Shown piece after piece: positions 46,442-58,051 of a DNA stretch of 64,000 nucleotides. A program made the position numbers and the translations under genes. The DNA comes from Purpureocillium takamizusanense (lineage: Eukaryota > Ascomycota > Sordariomycetes > Hypocreales > Ophiocordycipitaceae). The stretch covers positions 585,501 to 649,500 of the forward strand of contig NC_063074.1 in NCBI RefSeq assembly GCF_022605165.1. The letters are read 5' to 3'. Position 1 is the first letter of the stretch, and every line of letters begins with the position of its first letter. The notes under the pieces were generated by a model. The model saw nothing but the letters and a program-made list of their open reading frames with translations, was not told the origin of the DNA and did no database searches.

Positions 46442-48282
46442 ATGGCGGCAGTGCAGGAGCTCGCTGAGCGAGTCAAGGGCGACGACAAGGTCTACGTCGA
46501 CACCGACACGGGCGCCGACGACCAGACGGCTGACGGCTCCGAGGCGAAGCCCTTCAAGACGCTCGCCTACGCCTACATTCACAACGCCGGCGGCCGTCCG
46601 ACTGCGCAATACCTCACCCGCGCCTCCGTCACCGGGGCCATTGGCCCGGATGAGGACCCCTCCGCGCGATTGACGTGGAAGGAGCCCGCCAAGAGCGCCG
46701 TCAAGAAGGCCCAAGGCGCCCTCGACGCCCACAAGAAGAAGCTGGCCAAGCAGGAGCAGGCCCTGGCCGCGGAGGAGGCCCGCAAGAAGCAGCGCCTCGA
46801 CAACCTTGAGGCGGCCAAGAAGATCGTCCTCAAGGAGGACGCGAACCTGCCCAAGGCCGTTAAGATCATCATTGGCGACAAGGATGTGGAGCTCGGTGAC
46901 GGCGCCGACAAGAAGGGTGCCCGCGTCAAGGTCTCGGGCCGCATCCACCGGCTGAGGGCGCAGAAGCAGGCGACCTTCATCACCCTCATCGACGGTGGCG
47001 GCCACCTGCAGTGCGTGCTGCAGGCCGGAGACCTGACCAGGACGTACAATGCCCTGACTTTCGCCCAGGGCACGTCCCTTACGCTGTACGGCGAAATGCG
47101 CAAGGTCCCCGAAGGCCAACAGGCGCCCGACAACCGCGAGCTGCACGTCGACTACTACGAGGTTATTGGCGCCTCCCCCAGCGACGAGGATGCCATCACC
47201 AACAAGGTCTCGTCGGCTCAGAACCAGTGGGACGCACAGATGCTGGACAACCGACACCTGGTGCTGAGAGGAGACCATGCCGCGTCCGTGATGAAGCTAC
47301 GCGCGGCCGTCGAGTGGGCCTTTACCAAGGCCTATCACGAGATGAAGTTCGTCAAGGTTTCGCCACCGGCTCTCGTCCAGACCCAGGTTGAAGGCGGTGC
47401 CACCCTCTTCAAGGTGCCCTACTACGATGAGGAGGCCTACCTGACCCAGTCGTCCCAGCTCTACCTGGAGACGGTGCTGCCCAGTCTGGGCAACGTCTAC
47501 TGCATCGAAAAGTCTTTCCGTGCCGAGAAGAGCCTGACGCGTCGCCACTTGTCCGAATACACGCACGTGGAGGCGGAGCTTGACTTTATCGATTTCTCCG
47601 ACCTGCTGGAGCACCTCGAAGAGATCATCTGCCGCGTCATCGACACGGTTCTGGCGGATGCCGAGATGACGGCATTCCTTAAGGAACTCAACCCTGGTTT
47701 CGCGCGGCCCTCACGCCCCTTTATGCGCATGAAGTACGCCGACGCCATCGAGTGGCTCAACAAGCAAGACCCGCCCATCCCCAACGAGGATGGCAACCCT
47801 CACGTCTTTGGCGACGACATCGCCGAGGCCGCTGAGCGCAAGATGACCGACGCCATCAACCGGCCCATCTTCCTGACACACTTCCCCGTCGAGATCAAGG
47901 CCTTCTACATGAAGAAGGACCCCAGCGACCTCCGCGTTACGGAGAGCGTCGACTGCCTGATGCCTGGGGTTGGCGAGATCGTCGGTGGATCGATGAGGAT
48001 GGAGGGCTACGAGGAGCTGCTCGCGGCGTACGACAAGCAGGGCATCCCCGCCAAGGATTACTACTGGTACACCGACCAGCGAAAGTGAGTTTGACACCCT
48101 ATTTTTCCGATCGAGACATCGGCTAGGGACGGACGCTAATGGCTTCGGCCTGCAGGTATGGCACTTCGCCGCACGGCGGCTACGGGCTGGGCCTGGAGCG
48201 CTTCCTGGCCTGGATGGCTAACCAGCACACGGTTCGGACGACATGCATGTACCCACGCTTCATGGGGCGATGCAAGCCTTGA
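46442..48282 (+). CDS. DED81: Cytosolic asparaginyl-tRNA synthetase
   Basis: Two exons: 46442-48084 and 48156-48282; 589 aa. I chose ATG 46442 ([13 protein letters not shown]); the frame is open upstream but has no ATG. The N-terminal extension has the eukaryotic AsnRS-specific block [13 protein letters not shown], then a lysine/glutamate-rich helix. The OB-fold anticodon-binding domain follows ([18 protein letters not shown]). The class IIb catalytic domain has [16 protein letters not shown], motif 2 [21 protein letters not shown] and, after the intron, motif 3 [13 protein letters not shown]. Use of Asn rather than Asp follows from overall family resemblance. It charges cytosolic tRNA-Asn; there is no mitochondrial presequence. 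Confidence 0.95.
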
Positions 48283-48805
48283 GCGAAGCACGCGTAGGAT
48301 GGCGCATTGAGTTGGATGGTGGTTGGCATGAGCGACAATGGGCCTGTAGGGTAAATGTTGGGAATCGAGCTGGCCCTCGCCATAGCGACGGTATGGCTAT
48401 ATAAGAGCTGTCATATAGACGAAGGAAATGAGGCTTTGATCGTGGTTGCGCTGCCTGGTCGCGTGTCCTGTCAACAATCCCCGCCTTCACGCCTGTAGAT
48501 GGCCTAGATGCCACTTGTGTGCCTCAGACCTAAAGTAGACCACGTTTCAGGATACCAACCCGTTCGAGATGGAGACGTGTCAGTGCCGAAACACAATTAC
48601 GGGGTAAGTTGGTACCAGGTGAATTAGTCGCTCCGCTGCGACAAGATCGCAAACTCCTGATGACAGGAGGCCATGGCTGTCCACCGAACGGGCCGCCAGC
48701 CATCGGTCAAGGCTCGAGCCGTCCCTCCACCCATCCCGCCAAGCAAACGAGGCAATCACCGCGGGGAACGTGGCGCTGGGGTCGCCGTGCGTCCCTCGCC
48801 TTTGG

Positions 48806-48820
48806 TTTTTTTTTTTTTTT
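48806..48820 (+). repeat. Poly-T run, 15 nt
   Basis: Uninterrupted T15 in non-coding DNA. Confidence 0.95.
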
Positions 48821-51360
48821 GTTTGCTGCGATGCCTTGCGATTGTGGCTACAGTCTCAAGTGCCTACTAGCAGTTAGTAGTAGTAGTATTGTATGCCCCT
48901 GTTTCGTCTGCATCTACCTCGACGGGCAACCCCGGATCTGCGGGACGTGACAAAAAACACACACAAGACGTTCGTTCTGCTGCAAGCAAGTACCCTCTCA
49001 CCCTGCAGGGACTGACAGGTGAGCGGGCGTGCCGCGTGCCGTGACGCCTGTTTGGGCAAGGCCCGTCTGTCTGTCCGCCGTCCGTGATCTGCAGGACGGG
49101 GCCTGCTTCGCGTGGAGTGCTACTATTTCCATGGTACAATATATATGTATGTACGAAGGATGTATGTACGTACATAGCACAAGCACGTATACTGTACACG
49201 TACGTGGATGAGAGAGTGGGGATGGAGAGTGCATGCCGGTTTTGGCGTGCAAGAAGAAGAATGGCTGTCCCCGTTTCTGCGGCGTGGCATCGTGGGTAGG
49301 GAGGGGACGTTGCATGCATGGCTTGCCTTTTACCCGTGCAAGCATGCTGCCTGCTTCCTGTCCTTCTCGAAGCTTTGGATGTCCGAGATGGCTGCTCATC
49401 AAAAGATGGCGGAGAGGGGGCATGGGATGCTAGGGGACAACGTTCGGTTACCTTTTGGCTTTTTATAATCAGAATCATCAATGTGTCTGTCTGTGCAATG
49501 ACTGGGTGACTCGGTTCATAAATGTGAAGGCGCTGTCTCGAAGTAGACGATGGAGCCGACGGATGCGAGAAGAGAGACTAACTACTAACTGTCGGGAGGT
49601 GACAGCCCAGGTTCTAGGCCCACCCAAGCCAGCATGCCAACGAGCTGCATGGGCGAGATAGGCGGGCGCCGCCAGATTGCTTACCGTCGTGGCGTCTCGT
49701 ATGAGATTGGGGAGGGCCCGCGTCTTTTGGTGAGACAATACCTACGTATGTATGTACGTATTGTGACTGTTCTCGGTCACGGGCGCCCGTGAAGATTTGG
49801 TTGAAACCCGGCCCCCCGGCGCGAAACACGAGGTCAGTTCTTGGTACCTGTATTCGGTGATACAAAGGGCATTAAAACATCTGCCAGCCTTGTGTCTCCG
49901 TTATTAACGAGATCAAGGTAAAACGCAAACAAGGGTTATTAGGCGGGGGGCGTTGGTCCATTTGCCGGAAGCCTGCCCGGTGCCATGCTTTTCGGATCCG
50001 CCCGTGTTCGTCTTGGTTGGAAACGTGGAGCTACGTCCATATGAATACGTACTTGGCTATGCGGTTGAAGCGCCGTCTTCAAACAGACCTCGTTGGCAAA
50101 CACTCGCTCCGCACTACGCCCATGGACACCCCCCCCGGGCGAGCGGGAGGCACATCTCGATCATGGATGAGCGAGCAAAAGGGCATAACAAGGGCCAAGG
50201 GACCGAGAGCGGCCGCGGCAGCCTCATGCGAAGCAGCAGGGCGATTCCCCGCTACGGGTGGGGTCGTGGGCGAGCGCGTGCATCGCAATCAATTTGATCA
50301 ACCCCGTCCGTCCCCCCCCCCGGGGCAGCCACTCGCGCCTTTTGTTGGAGGAGGGGAAGGAAGGGGAGGGGAGGGTTTTTGTTCCTCGTGTACACGGACA
50401 GAGAACCGCCATGCATACACATGCGGTCCAGACAAACACGTACTAACTTAGCATATACATACGAAATATGTAGCTCGTACGGGCTGCTCTGCGTGAAACG
50501 AGCGGTCCGGTTCCTGGTTCGACGAAAACGAAGAAACCCAGCTGGGCGGCGGCGGCGCAAGATTGCTGTCTTGTTCGTAGACTGACCACCGAAGGGGTCT
50601 TTGGAGTGTCTTATTTGGCGGCGCAGGGGTACATATATGCTAACCACTATCGAGAACTAACGTAACCTTAGTAGTACTACGGTCTGCGGTAGTAAGTAGC
50701 AAGCTTCACCCACGACAGGGAGCCAGGGAAAACCAGTAGTATATACGGCTTCCTTTTTGCTTCCTCCCGGATGGAAGGCTTCCCGAGGAATACGACTGTG
50801 GCATCTGTTTTGTCTCGCCCTGATCCCTCCCTCGGTCCCGTCCGACTCGCTGGCGAACGGAGCATCGTCAGCGGACGCTCCCGCAAGGGGCGCGGCGGCG
50901 GCTCTGCCGCGTCTGTCATGGGCAGAAGAGAGAGCGAGCGCCCTGAATAGCACCTAGTGCGGAGGCAATTATCGGGAAGAGGCCAAGCTGACGGGCAGCA
51001 TGTCGTCACTTGCTTTGTGCGATGGGGGACGAAGAAGAGGCAAGGTATGTTTGTTCTCCGTACCAAGTGAACCAAGTGACAGCCGTTACTCTGCCGTCTT
51101 CCGTGCATGCAACACAGGCGCAAGCAAGGCTTCGTACCAGCTCGTCGGCGTGTGTGCATATTTCGTACATACGAACTGACAAAAGACCATCCATCATACA
51201 TAGTAGTACGAAGTACGCCGCCGCTGGTCATTGGATCCCTGCCAGGGGGTTCGTTCATTAAACTGTCAGCGCACGCTCGTCCCGTTTGGGCAACCGGCCA
51301 TCCACGCACAACCCCTTTTCCCCTTCTGGCGGGGCGGCAAGGTAGGAAGGCAGGCGTGTC

Positions 51361-51387
51361 CTCCCTCTCCTCTCCTCTCCTCTCCTT
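51361..51387 (+). repeat. Short (TCTCC)n tandem repeat
   Basis: About four units of a CTCTC pentamer, with a pyrimidine-only plus strand. Confidence 0.75.
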
Positions 51388-53388
51388 CCCCCCCACTCAG
51401 CCCCTCTCCCCAAGCTTCCCTGTCGCTGGTGGGCTGGGCGAGTCGACACGCGCTGGAAGTTTCCCGTCACTGGGCGGCGTCTCGGCAGGCGGGCTGCGGC
51501 TGGCTGACCACTGACAGCGCTGTGCCTTGCTCCGGGTGTCCGCCGAGGCCCTGTAAATTGTGGCTCCCGCCCGCCTGCCACAGGCGAGCCCGTCCATTGG
51601 CCCGCCCGCTGGGCCTCGACGTTCTCCCGCCGCCCTCCCCCAACCCAACCAACCAGCTCCCGCCTGCGACGGCGCCCCCCCCCCCATCTCCCCAAACAAA
51701 CCCCCTCAAAATTGGGCTCACGCCAGGGGTTGGCCACGGCTGCGCTGCGTCGGCTGGTGGCAGCAGGAAGCTTAGCTTGGCTGGGCGGCCGTCCTCTGGC
51801 GCCCGTGGCCTGGCCCTGCATCCATCTTATTCATTCATTAATTCAGTCAATCGGTCATTCACCCACTCTCGGCGCATCCAGGCACACTCAATCAATGGGA
51901 CCGCATCGATAATGGTGGGATAGTGGACTGCGTACCCTCCCAACTGTTCCCCCTCGTGCCGCCGCCCCAGTGCAGAGTCGGATGCAATGCACATGAGCAG
52001 TGCCTCATTAACCTTCCGTGCTGAGGCTTGTGGGCCTCGAAAAGTAGGGAGGTACCTACATAAATGTAGTAATAACCTAGTAGTGCGATTGGAAGTGCCT
52101 GTGCCCTTAGTAGCAAAGGCTCTCGCTCCACGGACGGCTGTCAAAACATGACCTGCCGCTTTCTGTTCCGGGGGTGCTGCCAGCCGCTCGTCTCGAACCT
52201 GTTCCGAGTCCCGTTCGCCTGGGCCTTCTGGGGTGACCTCCAGCCACTGGGAGGTATTGCGCTGTGGTGCCTCGTCCACTGGACACCCTCGCCCACTGGA
52301 TGACTGCCCACTGACCGGGGGGGGGGCGTCTTAGTTGCATTGTCCCTTATTTTTTGATCCCCGAGCCGGCTCCACACCCCCATCTCGACACCTCGTCTGG
52401 TGCCTTACTTGACCTCGCGCCGCACTGCTCTCGCGCTCTCGCGTGTCTTTCTTCCTCTCCTCCTCCTTCCGCTCCTCCTCCCCTTCCTCGCTCTCTACTC
52501 CCTACACCTGCGAGGTGAGCCTCAGGCCGACTACAATTCATATTCCCTGCCCCGTCGACCCTGTCCGCCGCCCGCGATATCCTGCTACGCATCATCGCTT
52601 CGTCTTTTCACCTCCTCGTTCCTCAACCTTTTCCATCTTCTGTGAGCTGTTGGCACACCCCTGCTCCAGATGCTGTTCCCGAGCGAGGCCAGCTTTTGAG
52701 ACGCACATCATCTTCTTCGACACTTATCGACGCTCGTTCCGCCTATTTTAATTACCTCTTTTTTTTTTGGGCTCCGTTGCCTACGTCCGTTGCTCACGAG
52801 ACCCTCCGTTTTCGAGAGATCCCGGTCATTGCATCCCGCAGTCCTCCTCGACCTCGACACCGGCCTTCCTATGCCCTTCGACACTCTCGCTCAGCCCATT
52901 ACTGGCCGCGCTTTTGTATCCTTCGACAAGCATTTTCCACGCCACCTCGATTTCTTCACACGACTTGTCGGCTTGCCGCACTAGGATTCTTGCTCGCCCT
53001 ATCGGTCGACTGTTTCTGTTACCTTGCGGGACCCGGATCATCGTCCAGCACGCCGCTTGTATCCAACAGCTTTATATTTGCATACATACATACGTATTCT
53101 AGCTCCTAGCTTGCTTGCGGCGGTTCGATTCACACATCTTGGGCAGCCTGCTCGTCTACTTCGACGACGCTTGCTGCAACTGTTTCTCGCCGGCTCACTC
53201 AGCAGCCTGGTCCTCCCCCTTATTCGCCTCATTCGACACCTTGCGACTCCCTGGACTCTACTTGGAGTCACGAGCTGCCTTTCGCGTCTTACATCTTTCG
53301 TGCCTCCCCAAGGCACGTCCAATCTTTCAAAACGGCGGTCCTATCGCATTCCGGGCGGGACTCGCTCGTCCCCCCTCACCTTCTAGGT

Positions 53389-55788
53389 ATGCAGGACCTC
53401 AACGCACCCGTCGGCCAAGGCGGCCCCAATCCTGGCGCCCCTGGTCGTTTCCAAGGCCATGCCTCCAAGCCCTCAACCAGTGACACTGGCTTTTCGCACG
53501 GCGCCTTCACCTCCAACATCTCGGGCTTTGCCGACCGTCATCCTCGTCGAGGCAATGTCCCTTCGCTGAACACGCAGGCTATGGGCCACCAGAACCAGCC
53601 GGGGTCTCCCTCCAATGCCGGTGACCTGGCCAGCCCAGGCACCGCTTTCGATATGCAGTTCACCCCACTACTTCCGTCTCAGTTGCTCCTTGGGAGCCCC
53701 TTTCAACCTGGGAGCCCTGCTGCTTTTGGCAGCCCGCAATTCCAGAGTCTGCCAGGATTCCAACAGGCTGGCCAGCAGCACGGGGGCAACCAGGGCCACA
53801 GCGGCGGCGTCTCTAGCCCTATTCAGCAGAGCATCTCTCCACAGCCTTACCAGACGATGGTGTCTCCTTCGACCTATGGGGCACCGCAGTTCTTCCCTCC
53901 TCAGTCGCCCACCGGGGGCTTCAGCATGCAGGCACCCATGCAGCCCGCCTCGCCCGTGTCCATGGGATCCGGTGTTGTAACTGGCACCAGCCGCACGGTG
54001 TATCTCGGCAACATCCCCCCGGACACGTCGGCAGAGGAAATTCTGGGACACGTTCGCAGCGGGCAGATCGAGTCTGTGCGCCTCCTTCCCGACAAAAACT
54101 GTGCCTTCATTTCGTTCCTCGACGCCAGTTCCGCTACCCACTTCCACTCAGATGCCATCTTGAAAAAGCTCTGCATCAAAAGTCAGGATATCAAAGTCGG
54201 CTGGGGCAAGCCATCCCAGGTCCCCACTTCTGTGGCCCTAGCTGTGCAGCAGTCTGGTGCCTCTCGCAATGTCTACCTGGGAAATCTTCCAGAGGATATT
54301 ACCGACGCCGAGCTGCGCGAGGACCTGGGAAAATTCGGCGTCATTGACACTGTCAAGATTGTCAGGGAGAAAAATATTGCCTTCGTCCACTATCTCTCCA
54401 TCGCCAACGCCATCAAGGCCGTTTCTCAGCTCCCCCAGGAGCCAAAGTGGCAGGCACCTCGCCGTGTCTTCTACGGCAAAGACCGATGCGCCTACGTGTC
54501 CAAGACACAACAGCAGAACGCCGCCCAGTACCTGGGAATTGCTCCTGGATACGCGCACATGTTGACAGGGGCTGATCGTGATCTGATTTCGAACGCCCTT
54601 GCCCAGCAGTCCGTGGCCGCTGCTGCCGTCGCCACCACCGCCGGAGGAATAAACAACTTGGGTAACCGCACCATCTACCTAGGTAACATTCACCCTGAGA
54701 CGACCATCGAGGAGATTTGCAATGTGGTAAGGGGTGGTCTGTTGCACCACATCCGCTACATTCCGGACAAGCACATCTGCTTCGTCACCTTCATTGACCC
54801 GACTGCGGCTGCTTCCTTCTACGCCCTCAGCAACCTGCAAGGCTTGATGATTCACAACCGACGACTCAAGATCGGGTGGGGAAAGCATTCTGGTGCGCTG
54901 CCTCCGGCTATTGCCCTTGCAGTAAGTGGCGGTGCCTCTCGCAACGTCTATGTTGGCAACTTGGACGAGACATGGACCGAGGACCGCCTGCGCCAGGACT
55001 TCTCCGAATTTGGCGAGATTGAACTGGTCAACACCCTGAGGGAGAAGAGCTGCGCGTTTGTGAACTTCACCAACATTGCCAATGCCATCAAGGCTATCGA
55101 GGCGATCCGCGGCAAGGAAGAGTACCGGAAATTCAAAGTCAACTTCGGCAAGGACCGCTGCGGAAACCCGCCCCGCCAGATGCAGCAAAATCAGTCTCCC
55201 CGGGGCGATGGAGTCTCGTCGCCCCCGCCCAACGGGTCGCAGAGCAACAGCTCGCCTCCGAATGGCCCACAGCAATCGGCTGTATTGTTCAACGCCAACA
55301 ATAACCCGCTCACCATGTACCTCAGCCAACTGTCCCAGCAGGTTCAGCACCAACAGCAGCAACAAACCCAACAGCAGCACCCGATGCACATGCAGCACCC
55401 ACTCTTCCATGCAGCACAGTCGTCGCCCAACGATCTGTCCCTAGATGTGCCCCAGCAGGGTCAGTTGAGTGGCCACGGCCAATCCGCTAGTATCTCCAAT
55501 GGGTATGCTGCCGCTGCCGCTGCCGTCTCCGGTGCAACCACCATCGGCGGTTTGCTCGCTCCTGGACCTCGAGGTCAACACAGCCGTGCGGTCAGCCTTC
55601 CGGTCCTGGCCCCTGGTTTCGAGAACGGTGGCAATAGCCCCGGCAGCGTCCCGGGAAGCAATGGAAGCGAGGGCGAACGTCGTGGCCACCACTACCAGGC
55701 TAGCTTTGGAGGGATGGGAGCCGGCGGCTTCGGCCTGGCGATCCAGGGTGGTCTTAACGGATGGGTCGAGGAAGAGGTGGCAAACTAA
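53389..55788 (+). CDS. nrd1: Four-RRM RNA-binding protein, Nrd1 type
   Basis: Single coding exon, 799 aa, ATG at 53389. The ATG is two nt after a CTAG that looks like the acceptor of a 5' UTR intron. The first ~200 residues are disordered with about ten Ser-Pro sites. Four RRMs follow at about 202-275 (RTVYLGNIPPDTSAEEI), 293-362 (NVYLGNLPEDITDAEL), 426-498 (NRTIYLGNIHPETTIEEI) and 517-590 (RNVYVGNLDETWTEDRL). The C-terminal third is Gln/Gly/Ser-rich. Architecture matches Schizosaccharomyces Nrd1 and relatives, RNA-binding repressors of sexual differentiation that are linked to MAPK signalling. The target RNAs here are unknown. Confidence 0.9.
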   Translation: MQDLNAPVGQGGPNPGAPGRFQGHASKPSTSDTGFSHGAFTSNISGFADRHPRRGNVPSLNTQAMGHQNQPGSPSNAGDLASPGTAFDMQFTPLLPSQLLLGSPFQPGSPAAFGSPQFQSLPGFQQAGQQHGGNQGHSGGVSSPIQQSISPQPYQTMVSPSTYGAPQFFPPQSPTGGFSMQAPMQPASPVSMGSGVVTGTSRTVYLGNIPPDTSAEEILGHVRSGQIESVRLLPDKNCAFISFLDASSATHFHSDAILKKLCIKSQDIKVGWGKPSQVPTSVALAVQQSGASRNVYLGNLPEDITDAELREDLGKFGVIDTVKIVREKNIAFVHYLSIANAIKAVSQLPQEPKWQAPRRVFYGKDRCAYVSKTQQQNAAQYLGIAPGYAHMLTGADRDLISNALAQQSVAAAAVATTAGGINNLGNRTIYLGNIHPETTIEEICNVVRGGLLHHIRYIPDKHICFVTFIDPTAAASFYALSNLQGLMIHNRRLKIGWGKHSGALPPAIALAVSGGASRNVYVGNLDETWTEDRLRQDFSEFGEIELVNTLREKSCAFVNFTNIANAIKAIEAIRGKEEYRKFKVNFGKDRCGNPPRQMQQNQSPRGDGVSSPPPNGSQSNSSPPNGPQQSAVLFNANNNPLTMYLSQLSQQVQHQQQQQTQQQHPMHMQHPLFHAAQSSPNDLSLDVPQQGQLSGHGQSASISNGYAAAAAAVSGATTIGGLLAPGPRGQHSRAVSLPVLAPGFENGGNSPGSVPGSNGSEGERRGHHYQASFGGMGAGGFGLAIQGGLNGWVEEEVAN

Positions 55789-56428
55789 TATCACACAGCC
55801 CCAAAACGACATGAGAAATTTGTATTTGTTGTAATTGAAATTGGGGTCGTCTGTCCTTTCTGCACACACCTTACTTTACGTTCTTTTTCTTTTTCGTCTA
55901 CTCTTTTTGCACATTCTGATAATAGTCTCCTTCCGCTGAGTGTATGATGGGTCGTCATTTTCGGGATAGCATGACGAGGACGGTTGTGGTAGCATCCCCA
56001 GAGAGCGGAGAGGGGATGAAGGGACGGAGATGCAAAGGCCGAGCGGCCAGACCTGCTACAAGCATGGTGGGCCTCTGCATGAAAGCGGGACCAGAAGAGA
56101 TGGGAACGTGAGCTCGGCATTCCTCGGGCACTGAATAAAGCCAGGGACAAAGACAGACATTTCAAAGGGACTGAAAGGGTCTAGTATGGCCGAGCCAGGG
56201 CTGGATGATCGTGACTTGTGAGTTATGATCCGGTCAGCTGGGGAATAGTACGTAGGCGCGTGATTAGCCGGAACAGATACGGTTTGGTCACCAATTGCTC
56301 TTAATGAAGGCGACGACTGTACACGGCTGTGACCCAATATTCTGCACCGATACCACAACTCCTTTATGAGAGTACTCACTGCGTGCAAATATACTGAGCA
56401 GCATGCGGCTTATTACCGCGCCAGCGAG
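55789..56428. other. Convergent 3' flanks of nrd1 and acid phosphatase genes
   Basis: 640 bp between stop codons, with T-rich sequence near 55815-55915 consistent with 3' UTR. No gene seen. Confidence 0.45.
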
Positions 56429-58051
56429 CTAGAATCCAGCCGGCTCCTCCTTGGCTGGAAATGCCGGCGCCTTGACATTTGCGCGGCACTCTGCCTTCCA
56501 GTTGCGAGGGGTGAACTTGTCTACGATAGACTTGAACGCCTCCTAGACATGATCAGTTAGCAGACATTCAGACTCGTCGGAGGGGCCTGAGACAAGGTTG
56601 GAAGTTACCAGCGTGCAAAAGGACTCATCACCGTCGAGATGTTTACCCGCGGCCTTGCACCCCGGCACGGTAACAGGCTGGTCGTTGTAGCGGACGCGGA
56701 CGTAGTAGCCCTGGAGCTTGGCCCTTTCCGAGTCGCTCAGGTCGCTGGTGGGCTTGCGGCCGATGCCGGTGGGCTGCTCGCCGGCGCGAGAGCCGCCCAG
56801 AAATGAGGGCAGCCACGAGGACAGTTGCGAAGAGGCCGAGGTGGACGAGGCGGGGGGTGCTGGTGTATCGGCATGGCGGAAGAGCTCGACGGCGATATGG
56901 CTGGTGAATGGCGGCCATGCGTCCGTGTTGAAGGCCCCTAGGCTGGCCAGTGTTGCGGCGAGGGTTGTATCGTGGCACCCGCTCAGGCCGAATTGCACGG
57001 GTCTGGCGGTGGCATCGGGGAGACGAGACTGGGACGTCACCTCATACCGCCCGTCTGCGGCGGTGTGCTCGGCACTGCCAACCATGCGGGAGACCACGTC
57101 CGCGAGCAGGCCGCCGATGCCGAGGGTGCGGTACTCGCGACTCTCCTTGTACCCGGCGAACCACTCCTCGACGCCGATCTTTTCGACGATTTGCTTGACC
57201 TGGGGGTCGTAGAACTCCTTTGGCAATCTTGTGTCCGGGCCGTGGGCCTTGGTAGCATTGATGGTGTCCATGATGCCGCTCAATCGCGGCCGCGCATCAA
57301 CAGCAACCTTGGGGCTGTCGTCGGGCATCCACTTGCCAAGTCTCTTGTTCAGGAAAGCCATGTCCTCGGAATCGTTCCAGCGATCCGCGGCGCGCTGGGC
57401 AAATGCACGCGAGAGGGCGGCGAATCGCCGACAGTTGCCATCATTGGGGAAAAGCGTCTCGTCAGATGGGGTGCGGGCAAGGACCATTGGAGGGGGCAGA
57501 TCTGGCGCGCGGGTGTGCGGCGGATAGAGTCCATGGAAAGCCTGCTGCATGGACTCGAGGGCTCGAGGAATCGGGGTGGCACGGAGGTACAGAAAGTCTG
57601 TGTCCTTGATGCCCGCAGGGAGGAAGCCCAGTTGGTCGACATAAAGCCTCCGCAACCTCTGGCCAAGCTCAAGAGTCGTCTCACGGCCGCGGTCCGTCAA
57701 CATGCCCATGTCGCATATGCCGTCTAGCTCGCCCTTGGGTCCGGCAGCGACGACGGCGACATCGTTGGCACCAAACGTCTCGAGGCGGCGCTTCCACTCC
57801 AAGGTGGAGAAGGGCCTCCCCTGGACGACGGCGCCAGAGGCGGCCGGGTCAAGGATGGCGGAGCGCAGGTTGCGGTAGGAGGAGCAGTAAGGCCAGAACG
57901 GCGCCAGACCCGTGTTTGTGAAGCGAGCGTTGACGGGGGTGCGTTCACCGTGGCGGAGAAGGATCTGGACCTGCTGGAGGCGGAGCTGAGGAGGGTACAG
58001 GGCGGCCAGCTCGGCGTCCGAGTAGGGCGGTCTGGGTTCGAGGGTGGACAT
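56429..58051 (-). CDS. Histidine acid phosphatase family protein, no signal peptide
   Basis: Two exons on minus: 58051-56609 and 56542-56429; 518 aa. The last exon (EAFKSIVDKFTPRNWKAECR) is inferred from splice signals and restores the usual fungal C-terminus; the unspliced frame runs on to a different, unconserved tail. The catalytic RHGERTP motif sits near residue 34 and the proton-donor motif as GCHDTTLA near residue 360. The N-terminus (MSTLEPRPPYSDAELAALYP) has no signal peptide, unlike secreted phytases and acid phosphatases, so a cytosolic or mitochondrial enzyme of the ACP6-like type is more likely. The substrate is not deducible. Confidence 0.88.

Larger units (their letters stand above)
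48283..53388. other. 5 kb gene-free stretch upstream of the Nrd1-like gene
   Basis: No frame shows family resemblance. It holds a T15 run, a dense cluster of TATGTA/TACGTA words at 49138-49207, G/C runs at 50312-50325 and 51676-51686, a TCTCC repeat near 51365-51386, one TACGAAGTA at 51207, and from about 52430 a pyrimidine-rich zone that is probably the long leader of the RNA-binding-protein gene. Confidence 0.5.

Noticed and set aside
46214..47278. 354-codon minus-strand frame over asparaginyl-tRNA synthetase
   Set aside because: Antisense shadow of a codon-biased exon; Leu/Val-rich nonsense.
50677..51396. 239-codon minus-strand frame
   Set aside because: Cys/Arg/Pro-rich chance translation over microsatellite-like sequence; no motif.
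53111..53130. GGTTCGATTC resembling a tRNA T-loop
   Set aside because: The flanking bases do not pair as a T-stem and no A-box lies at the right distance.
56543..56608. Read-through C-terminus of the acid phosphatase
   Set aside because: Splicing to the exon at 56542-56429 gives the conserved EAFKSIVDKFTPRNW ending. The unspliced tail is not conserved-looking.
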